In this document: one piece after another, positions 1-6,760 of the stretch | Position numbering within the stretch: the stretch's first letter is position 1 | Layout: each line of letters opens with the position of its first letter | Source: Shewanella sp. | GTDB lineage: Bacteria > Pseudomonadota > Gammaproteobacteria > Enterobacterales > Shewanellaceae | Assembly (NCBI GenBank): GCA_004195335.1 | Contig: SDWK01000677.1 | Coordinates: forward strand, 1 to 9,490 | Direction: 5' to 3' | Length of the DNA: 9,490 bases | Program-made: the position numbers and the translations under genes | Notes under the pieces: model-generated | The model's input: the letters and a program-made list of their open reading frames with translations, nothing else | Database searches by the model: none | Told to the model about the DNA's origin: nothing

Positions 1-271
1 CTTTCATTAAATCGGTTTCGTCAACGCCAGTGTCTGCATTAATACCAGGTGCATTGACCTTTAGTATGAGATCAGCCTGAAACGCTTGTTCGAGGCTAAC
101 AACCTCTGCACCCGCTTCTTGATACGCTTCATCTCTGAAGTTAGCCGCCTCTCCGGCACCGCGTTGTACCACAACACTGAAACCTAATTTCTTAAGCTGT
201 ATCACAGTGGCGGGTGTCGCGGCTACCCGGCTCTCCTGCGCGAGGATCTCCCTTGGTATTCCGATTTGCAT
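1..271 (-). CDS. pntA: NAD(P) transhydrogenase subunit alpha, N-terminal part (runs off left edge)
   Basis: The first 90 codons are visible; the gene continues beyond base 1 (the full family length is about 510 residues). The protein starts MQIGIPREIL and continues with ESRVAATP, KKLGF, RGAGEAANF and LILKVNAP. This is the N-terminal domain I signature shared by PntA and alanine dehydrogenase (E. coli PntA starts MRIGIPRERL). In the family, PntA binds NAD(H) in the cytoplasm and with membrane subunit PntB couples hydride transfer from NADH to NADP+ to proton entry, supplying NADPH. The start is fixed by AGGA about 8 bases upstream (279-284) and by the match to the family N-terminus. A promoter candidate lies at 347-375. 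pntB is expected next, outside the window. Identification is by motif recognition and is firm. Confidence 0.95.
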   Translation of the reverse strand, partial: MQIGIPREILAQESRVAATPATVIQLKKLGFSVVVQRGAGEAANFRDEAYQEAGAEVVSLEQAFQADLILKVNAPGINADTGVDETDLMK

Positions 272-346
272 AGTTATTTCCTGGTGTCGATAGTAATGTT
301 TTCAACTGCTGTTACCGATAAAGCTAACCCGGTAATACAGTTGCTA

Positions 347-375
347 TTTATACGTTTTATGACAAAAACAGCCAA
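347..375 (-). promoter_or_regulatory. Candidate sigma70 promoter of pntA
   Basis: On the minus strand, TTGGCT (370-375, 4/6 to TTGACA) is followed after exactly 17 bases by TATAAA (347-352, 5/6 to TATAAT). Transcription would start near 340, giving a leader of about 70 bases before the pntA ATG. The -10 element overlaps the outer end of the left arm of the inverted repeat at 350-364. Seen in sequence only; no activity data. Confidence 0.5.
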
Positions 376-459
376 ATAGGGTGAACAGCTGCCGCTAAAA
401 GTGAGCAATTCTTATACCAATGGGAATAAGAATTCAGTCACGCGTGTCATAAAACCTAT
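350..459. repeat. 110-bp segment bounded by 15-bp inverted repeats around a palindrome
   Basis: The left arm at 350-364 reads ATACGTTTTATGACA. The right arm at 445-459, read on the other strand, is ATAGGTTTTATGACA (14 of 15 identical). Between them lies a separate 28-bp near-palindrome (407-434) with perfect 9-bp arms AATTCTTAT / ATAAGAATT and the core TTATACCAATGGGAATAA. Nested symmetric structure of this size is unlikely by chance in a 500-bp spacer. It could be a miniature inverted-repeat element or a regulatory dyad for pntA. No clear target-site duplication was seen, so a mobile origin is only a guess. Confidence 0.5.
407..434. repeat. 28-bp near-perfect palindrome (TTATACC type)
   Basis: The two halves match on opposite strands at all but two positions per half-site (416/425 and 419/422). 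The same TTATACCRAT core recurs at 6761-6778 in another intergenic region, which suggests a short dispersed intergenic palindrome family. There is no T-run on either side of the kind an intrinsic terminator needs. Confidence 0.5.
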
Positions 460-607
460 CAACAATACCAAGATATTTGGGTTATGGGTCATAAATTTTC
501 AATTTTTGGAGATAAAATCAATTATTCTTCTGAGGATGTTTGTTAGTGATGCCCTGTCAATCACCTTCTGGTCTTAGTTATTAACAATTGTTATCAGTTT
601 CATCCAC

Positions 608-778
608 ATGGAGGTGAATTTTATTTGGATTTTTAAGCGTAAATCGATTAAAGAGCAGATTAACTCAGCCATTGTTCTCAAAATCAGGTTAATCCGCGCT
701 TTCAAAAGAAAATATAGAGAAAGAAGAGAAAAGACAGTGAGCACACTATCCCTTTATGGTCATCGACCACTTTTATAA
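608..778 (+). CDS. Possible small basic peptide (56 codons from ATG, 51 from an AUU)
   Basis: The open frame runs from ATG 608 to TAA 776-778. The product is strongly basic (15 Lys/Arg, 4 Glu). It has a hydrophobic start (FIWIFK) and an amphipathic-looking centre (residues 14-42) rich in Ile, Leu, Lys and Arg. The ATG has no Shine-Dalgarno of its own. However, GGAGGTGA at 610-617 is a perfect 8-base anti-SD match, and 8 bases after its GGAGG core lies an in-frame ATT (623-625), the rare start codon known from infC. The ORF ends 10 bases before the 3' end of the convergent LRAT-like gene. I do not recognise the protein, and at this length it may be chance. Codon-bias support is weak (several AGA codons). 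Confidence 0.25.
   Translation: MEVNFIWIFKRKSIKEQINSAIVLKIRLIRAFKRKYRERREKTVSTLSLYGHRPLL
610..617 (+). promoter_or_regulatory. Perfect 8-base Shine-Dalgarno without a standard start at ideal spacing
   Basis: GGAGGTGA matches the 16S rRNA tail over 8 bases. The ATG at 608 overlaps it and so cannot use it. The GTG at 614 also lies inside it. The only in-frame candidate at proper spacing is ATT 623. A TTG at 625 opens a frame that stops after three codons. Confidence 0.3.
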
Positions 779-787
779 CCTCATCGG

Positions 788-1366
788 TTAGAGCCGCGCT
801 TCATCCCAATAGATTTGCTGCCTGAAATGGGTGGCCAGACGAAGGTTCAAATCATTAAAACTGGGAAGAGACTCCTCGAGCCCCGTTAAACATGACCAGA
901 CAAAACGATGACAGTTATTGTCGAACAGATCATATTCCCGATATTGAAAAATGGCAGCTTCGGCGCGTTCAAGTACATCGGCATCGATGAGTGGTTGATG
1001 ATCATGGCTACAGGCGATATAGATCTTTGTCCCGGTTCTCCCCGCCAGGAAGCGGTTCGTTGAGACGGCGCGGATTAATCCGCTACCATGAAGTTCGATA
1101 AGAATATGGTCGTCGAGCCAGATACCTGTGTGTTCAATCATACCGTAGACGAAGCAGCAGATAATGGCGCCGGGTTGTGGCTTTACCTGTTTATGACCCG
1201 GATGCCACAGGCTCGGCTTCAGTGCGACATGCTGACCGCTCTCAGGCATAGACGGGGCCTTACCCATGCGGCGTTCATGCTCCAGTTGATGCCGTTTTTC
1301 ACGTCTGTCGGCCAGCATCACAGCACCTAAGGTTGCTCCACCCAGCCAGATTAAGGGTAATGCCAT
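788..1366 (-). CDS. LRAT-like (NlpC/P60-superfamily, permuted papain fold) domain protein, N-terminally anchored
   Basis: The product has 192 residues. Residues 1-19 are hydrophobic (MALPLIWLGGATLGAVMLA) and are followed by a charged stretch (DRREKRHQLEHERR), as in a single N-terminal membrane anchor with the rest in the cytoplasm. Residues 65-160 resemble the LRAT fold: PGAIICCF, then H79 in EHTGIWL (the catalytic-type histidine of HxGIYLG), H93 in ELHGSG, and N151-C152-H153-R-F-V matching the NC(E/H)xF nucleophile box. LRAT-family members are thiol acyltransferases or hydrolases; the substrate here is unknown. The start has GGAG about 7 bases upstream (1374-1377). A weak promoter candidate, TTGACC (1470-1475) with 17 bases to AGTAAT (1447-1452), lies in the spacer shared with the divergent H-NOX gene. 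The fold assignment is motif-based; a plain NlpC/P60 peptidase is the main alternative. Confidence 0.75.
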   Translation of the reverse strand: MALPLIWLGGATLGAVMLADRREKRHQLEHERRMGKAPSMPESGQHVALKPSLWHPGHKQVKPQPGAIICCFVYGMIEHTGIWLDDHILIELHGSGLIRAVSTNRFLAGRTGTKIYIACSHDHQPLIDADVLERAEAAIFQYREYDLFDNNCHRFVWSCLTGLEESLPSFNDLNLRLATHFRQQIYWDEARL

Positions 1367-1561
1367 TCAGTCACTCCAACCGACTTCAATTCCCCTGACA
1401 GTAAATCTTTAAAGGGCGACTGTGAATGAGAAAAATGTAAGATATGATTACTTAAGCAGTCTTGTTTGTGGTCAATGAAGCGTTTTACTTCGCCATCAAA
1501 AAATTGATTAAACAAGCGCTATACACTAGCTTTTACAATACAAGTTAATAATAGGAAGGCT

Positions 1562-2095
1562 ATGAAAGGCATCCTTTTTTCTGAGTTTATCTCGCTCGTT
1601 GAAGACAAATTTGGTCTGGAAACATGCCAAAGTATGCTCGATGACAGCGAAGATCCTGGTATCTATACCAGCGTGGGAACGTACGATCACCGTGACCTGA
1701 TAAAATTAATCAGCACCCTAAGTAAGTTAACCGGCGTCTCCTCCTCCGATCTGCAACAGGTATACGGCGAGTCGGTATTTAACCAGCTGTTTAACAGCAT
1801 GCCCGAACTCGAGGGCAAATATGACAATACCTTTAGCTTTATCAAGAGTGTCGAAGAGTCGATTCACATTGAGGTGAAAAAACTCTACCCCCAAGCTAAG
1901 CCACCCAGATTCAGTTTCATCTCTGAATCCGCCTCTGAGCTGGTCATGGACTATCATTCTGCACGTTGTTTATCCCATGTCTGCTTCGGTCTGATTAAAG
2001 GATGTGCCAACCATTTCAATCAGGCTGTTACTATCGATATGGCAGCGCTATCCCATGATAACTCGCAAGTGCGTTTCACCATCAACTATATTTAA
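1562..2095 (+). CDS. hnoX: H-NOX (heme NO-binding) sensor protein
   Basis: This is a stand-alone 177-residue H-NOX domain, close to the usual family length. It begins with the hallmark MKGILF and includes TGVSSSDL, FxSVEESIH, KKLYPQAKPPRF and the YxSxR heme-propionate motif as Y131-S133-R135. H102 is the expected proximal heme iron ligand and P115 the conserved heme-bending proline; numbering matches the Thermoanaerobacter protein without gaps. Position 140 is Val rather than the distal Tyr of O2-binding members, so ferrous heme should bind NO and exclude O2. The strong AGGAAGG at 1553-1559 supports the start. It lies 64 bases upstream of a hybrid histidine kinase in the same direction. In Shewanella and Vibrio, NO-bound H-NOX controls its partner kinase and, through it, biofilm or quorum circuits; the same role here is inferred. 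The product lacks cysteines after residue 148. Confidence 0.93.
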   Translation: MKGILFSEFISLVEDKFGLETCQSMLDDSEDPGIYTSVGTYDHRDLIKLISTLSKLTGVSSSDLQQVYGESVFNQLFNSMPELEGKYDNTFSFIKSVEESIHIEVKKLYPQAKPPRFSFISESASELVMDYHSARCLSHVCFGLIKGCANHFNQAVTIDMAALSHDNSQVRFTINYI

Positions 2096-2144
2096 ACACT
2101 CTCGGTCACCCAGCCTGGAGTAATAGGATTGGGGGGAAATAACT

Positions 2145-2150
2145 AAAGGG
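2145..2150 (+). promoter_or_regulatory. Ribosome binding site deciding the kinase start
   Basis: AAAGGG at 2145-2150 lies 9 bases before ATG 2160 but only 3 before the in-frame TTG at 2154. The G-run at 2131-2136 is too far from either. Spacing therefore favours the ATG. Confidence 0.45.
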
Positions 2151-2159
2151 CCATTGAGT

Positions 2160-3905
2160 ATGCTCGAAGATGAGAAAGCAGACTTACAAAAACAGATAGA
2201 ACTGCTCACCAAAAAAGTGCAACGAGAGCATCAAACCAAGCTCGCCGCTGAAAAGCTGTTGGAAGAGAAGAGTCGTGAACTTTACCTTGCCCATAAAATA
2301 TTAGAAGACAATTTACTCATTATTAAGAACCGTTCTGAGCAGGACATCGCCCTACTGCATTTGAAAACCCATTTAGAATCGGTACTACTCGATTTCAGCC
2401 AGATGTTTCTAAAGGAGCATCCATCCGACGAACAACTCCAACGGCTGGTCGATGAACTGGCCGACATTGAGTATATTCATTCGTGCCGATTGATCTTATC
2501 TGCATCCGACAGCTCACTCATCGATGACCAGTTTATCGCAGGAAGTCCCACCGACTGGTGGGATAAAACAACACAGGATAACTCATGTCAATGGAGTGAT
2601 GAGGGCCATCAACTCAGCGTGATCATTAAGGGAAGCTCCCAACATTTAGGCGCATTACAGGTCGCATTAAATACTCCTGGTCCCTGGCAAGAGACCATAG
2701 AAAAACAGTTACTCCTGTTTTGCGATATGCTCCACTTCGCCTATCAGCGCCAGGAATTATTGAATCGAACACTGGAAGAGAAACACAGAGCCGAACACTC
2801 TGAACGGACGGCCCGAGATTTTGTTGCCATGATAAATCATGAGTTACGAACCCCACTCAGTGGGTTACTAGGCAGTGCCGATCTGATGCGTGATACCGGG
2901 ATGTCGTCTCATCAAGAGCAGTTGCTTAAGACTATGCACCAATCCGGGGAGCTACTCGAGGTGATCATTAATGATCTTCTCGATATCAGTAAGATCAATG
3001 CCGGCATGCTTAAAATCATCGATGTGAATTTCAGACCCGAACAACTGTGTTTAATGATTCAGAACATATTTGCCACTAAGACTGCCGAGTTAGGCCTGGC
3101 TTTTGAATTGACATTCGATGAACACATTCCGCCCCAGTTGATAGGCGACCCAGATCGCATCAAACAGCTTTTTGTAAATCTAATTGGTAACGCAATCAAG
3201 TTTACCGAACAGGGAAAGATATCGGTAAAGGTCGAATGGGTGCAGGATAGGTTTAGTTTTACCATATCTGATTCCGGCTGCGGGATCCCCAAAGATAAAC
3301 TGGCAAATATTTTTGAGCCTTTTGTTCAGGTTAATAATGCCAGTAATCGTCCTCATGAAGGCACCGGATTAGGCTTGGCAATCTGTAAACTTCTGGTCGA
3401 GAAAATGGAGGGTGAGATAGCCCTCGAAAGTAGTGTTGATGAAGGCACACAGTTCTCGGTCAGGCTACCGCTAAAGCCCACAGACGAGACAGTGGATGTC
3501 ATTGTAAATGAAGAAGTAGAAGTTCCACTGGAGAGTCTGACCGTGTTAGTTGTCGAAGACAGTGAAGTGAATCGATTACTCATCTCTATGATGTTAGATA
3601 AGCTAAAAATCAAACCTTACCTCGTCAATAACGGCCAGCAAGCCATTAATTTTTTAGCTGAGACTCAAGTTGATATTGTGCTTATGGACTGTCGAATGCC
3701 TATTGTCGATGGTTTTGAAGCAACTAGAAGGCTGAGGCACTCGGGCTATTGTCGCCCTATCATCGCGCTGACTGCAGGTACCACCACGCTGGAGATCGAT
3801 AAATGCTTCGACAGTGGAATGGATGAGATTATTAACAAGCCTTACAAGCTGATTGATATCAAAAGAGTGCTCACTAAATGGTATCAAAAAATCATCCAAC
3901 CCTAG
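2160..3905 (+). CDS. Soluble hybrid histidine kinase, H-NOX partner
   Basis: The product has 581 residues from ATG 2160 (583 if TTG 2154 is used). Residues 1-65 are a charged coiled coil. Residues 70-195 are an unassigned, possibly GAF-like sensory region, and 195-218 a second helix. HisKA carries H227 in NHELRTP. The ATPase domain has the N-box (N340, N344), DSGCGIP (371-377) and GTGLGLAI (401-408). The C-terminal receiver has E466-D467, phospho-acceptor D510 in LMDCRMP, T538 and K560. All catalytic residues are present. There is no membrane segment, so signal input must come from a cytoplasmic partner, and the adjacent H-NOX is the obvious one. Shewanella oneidensis HnoK lacks a receiver, whereas the Vibrio H-NOX kinase (HqsK) is hybrid and signals through a separate Hpt protein. 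No Hpt, c-di-GMP enzyme or output regulator lies here, so the acceptor is elsewhere. Confidence 0.92.
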   Translation: MLEDEKADLQKQIELLTKKVQREHQTKLAAEKLLEEKSRELYLAHKILEDNLLIIKNRSEQDIALLHLKTHLESVLLDFSQMFLKEHPSDEQLQRLVDELADIEYIHSCRLILSASDSSLIDDQFIAGSPTDWWDKTTQDNSCQWSDEGHQLSVIIKGSSQHLGALQVALNTPGPWQETIEKQLLLFCDMLHFAYQRQELLNRTLEEKHRAEHSERTARDFVAMINHELRTPLSGLLGSADLMRDTGMSSHQEQLLKTMHQSGELLEVIINDLLDISKINAGMLKIIDVNFRPEQLCLMIQNIFATKTAELGLAFELTFDEHIPPQLIGDPDRIKQLFVNLIGNAIKFTEQGKISVKVEWVQDRFSFTISDSGCGIPKDKLANIFEPFVQVNNASNRPHEGTGLGLAICKLLVEKMEGEIALESSVDEGTQFSVRLPLKPTDETVDVIVNEEVEVPLESLTVLVVEDSEVNRLLISMMLDKLKIKPYLVNNGQQAINFLAETQVDIVLMDCRMPIVDGFEATRRLRHSGYCRPIIALTAGTTTLEIDKCFDSGMDEIINKPYKLIDIKRVLTKWYQKIIQP

Positions 3906-3926
3906 TTTAACTCCCCCCATTTAGCA

Positions 3927-4062
3927 GTCAGGACAGATGACACAATTCAGCGACCGTCACTCGATGTGGCTCTCCTAATGCTGCAACCTGAGCAAGCAGG
4001 AGTTCCCCACACGCAAAGGCGTCGACGAGTGCATTATGGACCGCATAAACAGGTAAACCATT
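3927..4062 (-). pseudogene. Orphan duplicate of the last 44 codons of the DEDDh exonuclease
   Basis: Read on the minus strand, this piece still encodes the exonuclease C-terminus from GLPVY through the Exo III box (AVHNALVDAFACGELL) to ELCHLS and a stop at 3928-3930. It has no start of its own and lies one base out of frame with the intact gene, after that gene's stop. Of 7 differences from the intact copy, 5 are synonymous; the two changes are Ala to Val and Leu to Phe. That pattern suggests the piece came from a working allele of the same gene and is not a decayed slippage product. No function is expected, although it could act as a 3' UTR. Confidence 0.85.
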
Positions 4063-4197
4063 GTCAGGACAAGTGACACAATTCAGCGACCGTCACTCGA
4101 TGTGGCTCTCCTAATGCCGCAACCTGAGCGAGCAGGAGTTCCCCGCACGCTAAGGCGTCGACGAGTGCATTATGGGCCGCATAAACAGGTAAACCAT
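3927..4197. repeat. Tandem direct duplication of the exonuclease gene 3' end (2 x 135 bp, period 136)
   Basis: Bases 3927-4061 repeat at 4063-4197 with 7 substitutions and no gaps (about 95% identity). The right copy is the true 3' end of the exonuclease gene. The left copy lies between its stop codon and the end of the convergent kinase gene. One extra base (4062) sits at the junction. Confidence 0.95.
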
Positions 4198-4750
4198 ATC
4201 GGGCACGGCATGCTCCCAGCCTCAGAGTTCCCTCTTTCAATACATCTTGTTTACGAAGTAAACGTTTACGTTCAAGCGCTAAGGTATCTATTGCCAGCAA
4301 CTTTATCGACTCCCCCGTCACCTGCTTGATTGCCACCTGTAAAAAGCCTAGATCCAATGGCGAATGATGGGCCACCAACAATTTTCCTCTGGTACGTTCC
4401 ATGAACCATTCAATCGCTAAATCGAGAGAGACACCATCTTGCAACTGATGATCTACAATACCGTGAATGGTCGCACTCTGCCCGACACTGCCGTTTATCT
4501 GAATCAACCGCTGTTCGGCACGATTTAATTGCAACAGGCCTTTCTCTATTGGAATGATGCCTATGCTCAGTATCTGATCGCGATGAGTATCTAACCCCGT
4601 CATTTCAAGATCGACGGCCATCAAGGATGCCTCAGAAAATACCTGACTAACGGCGGGCATTTGAGCGCGGTAGTACTGTTTAGTCACCTCGGAGCGGCTC
4701 ACAAAAGCGCGCCAACACAGTTGCGAGCGTAAAGCGAATCCCATCACCAC
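4064..4750 (-). CDS. DnaQ-like DEDDh 3'-5' exonuclease
   Basis: The product has 228 residues. Exo I is D47-L-E49 in MAVDLEMTGLD, Exo II is AHHSPLD with D133, and Exo III is H193-N-A-L-V-D198. All four acidic metal ligands and the catalytic His of the DEDDh class are present. Such proteins remove nucleotides from 3' ends of DNA or RNA; the substrate of this stand-alone type is not known to me. The start is GTG 4750, immediately after the TAG of the upstream gene, with AGGAG (4758-4762) 7 bases before it. ATG 4744 would lie 13 bases away. Direct abutment implies translational coupling with the DUF294 protein, a pairing I recall as common in gammaproteobacteria. The first 35 residues precede the fold and are unassigned. 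The 3' end is duplicated downstream. Confidence 0.9.
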   Translation of the reverse strand: MVMGFALRSQLCWRAFVSRSEVTKQYYRAQMPAVSQVFSEASLMAVDLEMTGLDTHRDQILSIGIIPIEKGLLQLNRAEQRLIQINGSVGQSATIHGIVDHQLQDGVSLDLAIEWFMERTRGKLLVAHHSPLDLGFLQVAIKQVTGESIKLLAIDTLALERKRLLRKQDVLKEGTLRLGACRARYGLPVYAAHNALVDALACGELLLAQVAALGEPHRVTVAELCHLS

Positions 4751-6598
4751 CTAGAAGCTCCTCGTAAATTTAAGCTTTATCCCGGCCTGAGCATCATGCA
4801 CCACTTTAAACGCATCCCGTAACTGATGACGAACCAGTGAGGAGAGGTTCTGTGGTTGCAGGTAATTAGACAAATCTATCGAGTGAGTGTACTGATAGCC
4901 TTGATTGGATAGACGCATATGGGCGATAAATTCCTGGGCATCGGCAAGATTCAGTGCATCTTCACGATTAATGATATTGCTCTCCATTAACGCACGAATG
5001 CGTTTCGCCGTATTCACCTCTTTAATGCCGGCCGACAGCGCATAAACCCGGGCAATATCGTTAATCAAGGCATTGCCCTTGTGCTTCAGATCTATCCCCT
5101 TCACCTCACGTCCGTCGCGCTCAAGCACAAATTGTTTGAAAAAGCCTAATGGCGGCGATTCCTGCAATGAGTTATTGGTCATTCCGGCAAGGAAGATATC
5201 ATTGTCTTTGGTTTCCGCTAACACCTTGTCCTGCAAACTATCGAACAGAGAACTCGGTCCGTAGACAGAGCGCATATCGAAAAATATACTCGCATGCATT
5301 AACGCCTTAGGCTCCGGGGTATTCACCCACTTACTGAAGCGTTGTTGCCATTGAGATAGGGTCAAGCGCCACTTAGGATTTTGCGCCATGATATCGCCGG
5401 GACAATAAATATAACCACATCGGTCCAGGCCGTTGCACACCGCCTTGGTCAAGGCTTCAAAATAGCCAGCTGCCGCTTCATCGGGTTCATGAGCGAGCAA
5501 CAAACCATTGTCTTGATCCGAACATGCCGCCTGATCTTGTCGCCCCTGAGAGCCAAATGCTAACCAGCAGAAAGCCATGGGAGCCTCTCCCAGGATCTGT
5601 TGGTTCAGGACAATGAGACGCCGGGTCAAGGCATCGGTTACCGAAGTCAGCACTTGGCCAATCTCCTCCGCTCTGGCATCGGCGCTGATCAGATTCTGCA
5701 ACAAGAGGGGGATCTGTTTACTGACACCGATTAAGCTTTCAAGATCATTTTGACGTTCTATCTCACCGATCAACAGCAGAGGTTGTGAGCTTTGACCACG
5801 CAAGATGTCTGTACTGGTCAATACACCTACTGCTCGGTCATCGTCCACTATCGGCAGGTGATGAATGCTATGTTCACTCATCAGCAACATGGCTTCAAAT
5901 ACCAATGAATTTGATGTCAGGGTTTTGGGTTGAGTCGTCATGGCCTGATGAACGGGCAGACTTCCCTCTAACCCTTCGGCCAGCACTCGGTTTCTCAAGT
6001 CTCTGTCGGTCAGGATCCCGCTAAGCTTATTATTATCTATCACTAATACCGATGAGACTCGGGCCGAGCGCATTTTTCGGGCGGCATCACTCACAGTCGC
6101 ATTAACGTCGATAACCAGAGGATCACCTGACATCAAAGAGCTGACCCGATTGGTGGTGGTTAACTCTTTGGCATTAAAACGGGCCTGATGACGCAGACGT
6201 TTAGCGAAGGCACGGTTAAAGAAGCGATCGAACTGGCGACTCTCGACACGCAGATAATCGAAGCTATCGGGATCCAGGTGATACACCAGACCATCTTCGA
6301 GGATCCGAACCCGGTTACTCACCTTTTCACCGGATAACAGGGAGGGAAAACCGAAGTAATCCCCCTCACCTAACCTGTCCAGCAACTCGCCATCATTATC
6401 TCTCACCTCGAAAGCGCCGCTGCGTACGATATAGAGCTGAGGGGGACTCTCATCGAGAGGGACAAATGCAGAGGATTTACTGTAGTAGCCGACGCTCAGG
6501 CTTTTACAACACCGTTCGAGTGCCGCATGAGTCAGCGTATCGAAAGGCACCAGGGCCTTAATAAACTCGGTAATAGGTTGAAGCTCACTTGCATCCAT
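4751..6598 (-). CDS. cNMP-binding-like / double CBS / DUF294 nucleotidyltransferase-like protein
   Basis: The product has 615 residues with no signal or membrane segment. Residues 10-140 are a cyclic-nucleotide-binding-like beta barrel (LYIVRSGAFEV, LGEGDYFGF). Residues 152-210 and 217-270 are two CBS domains (SSVLVIDNNKLSGILTDRD and HHLPIVDDDRAVGVLTSTD). Residues 330-460 form a DUF294/GlnD-type nucleotidyltransferase core with GS(349-350)-QGR and D361-Q-D363. The rest is the family's helical C-terminal substrate-binding region. This architecture suggests an adenine-nucleotide-sensing regulator that may transfer a nucleotide to a target, but no reaction is established. Phe84 replaces the Glu that contacts the ribose in cAMP receptors, so cAMP binding is doubtful. 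GGTGA about 7 bases upstream supports the start. The stop abuts the exonuclease start. Related loci often sit beside an acetate-type symporter; none is seen here. Confidence 0.88.
   Translation of the reverse strand: MDASELQPITEFIKALVPFDTLTHAALERCCKSLSVGYYSKSSAFVPLDESPPQLYIVRSGAFEVRDNDGELLDRLGEGDYFGFPSLLSGEKVSNRVRILEDGLVYHLDPDSFDYLRVESRQFDRFFNRAFAKRLRHQARFNAKELTTTNRVSSLMSGDPLVIDVNATVSDAARKMRSARVSSVLVIDNNKLSGILTDRDLRNRVLAEGLEGSLPVHQAMTTQPKTLTSNSLVFEAMLLMSEHSIHHLPIVDDDRAVGVLTSTDILRGQSSQPLLLIGEIERQNDLESLIGVSKQIPLLLQNLISADARAEEIGQVLTSVTDALTRRLIVLNQQILGEAPMAFCWLAFGSQGRQDQAACSDQDNGLLLAHEPDEAAAGYFEALTKAVCNGLDRCGYIYCPGDIMAQNPKWRLTLSQWQQRFSKWVNTPEPKALMHASIFFDMRSVYGPSSLFDSLQDKVLAETKDNDIFLAGMTNNSLQESPPLGFFKQFVLERDGREVKGIDLKHKGNALINDIARVYALSAGIKEVNTAKRIRALMESNIINREDALNLADAQEFIAHMRLSNQGYQYTHSIDLSNYLQPQNLSSLVRHQLRDAFKVVHDAQAGIKLKFTRSF
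4758..4762 (-). promoter_or_regulatory. Ribosome binding site of the exonuclease, inside the upstream gene
   Basis: AGGAG on the minus strand lies within the last codons of the DUF294 gene and 7 bases before the GTG at 4750. It selects GTG over the ATG two codons further in and suits coupled translation. Confidence 0.6.
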
Positions 6599-6760
6599 AG
6601 ACTGTCACCAGAAAGAGCGTAAGTAGATACTGATAGTAAAACTATACCTAATTCAAAAAGGTACAGGTATTCGACTTATGGCGCAGTTGGAGGGGAATGA
6701 CGACAATAAAAATATGGATAGGAGAAATTTAGCTCAAATAACTCGGATTCGATTACTTTT

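Larger units (their letters stand above)
272..607. other. Gene-free spacer upstream of pntA
   Basis: No convincing coding frame was found on either strand here. The stretch holds the pntA leader and promoter (272-375), the inverted-repeat segment (350-459), and then A+T-rich sequence with a 12-bp dyad TAACAATTGTTA at 582-593 that could arise by chance. Nothing else was recognised. Confidence 0.6.

Noticed and set aside
582..593. Perfect 12-bp palindrome TAACAATTGTTA as an operator
   Set aside because: One or two such dyads are expected by chance in about 9.5 kb, and no recognised regulator site matches.
1088..1330. Plus-strand 80-codon open frame inside the LRAT-like gene
   Set aside because: It is antisense to a gene with clear motifs, a signal-anchor and an RBS.
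2154..2159. TTG as start of the hybrid kinase
   Set aside because: It is only 3 bases from AAAGGG, while ATG 2160 is 9 bases away and a stronger codon. The difference is two residues.
3906..3930. Intrinsic terminator between the convergent kinase and exonuclease genes
   Set aside because: No stem with a following T-run was found on either strand.
4102..4329. Plus-strand 75-codon open frame across the duplicated tail
   Set aside because: It lies antisense to the exonuclease gene, whose catalytic motifs are intact; it is a shadow frame without homology signals.
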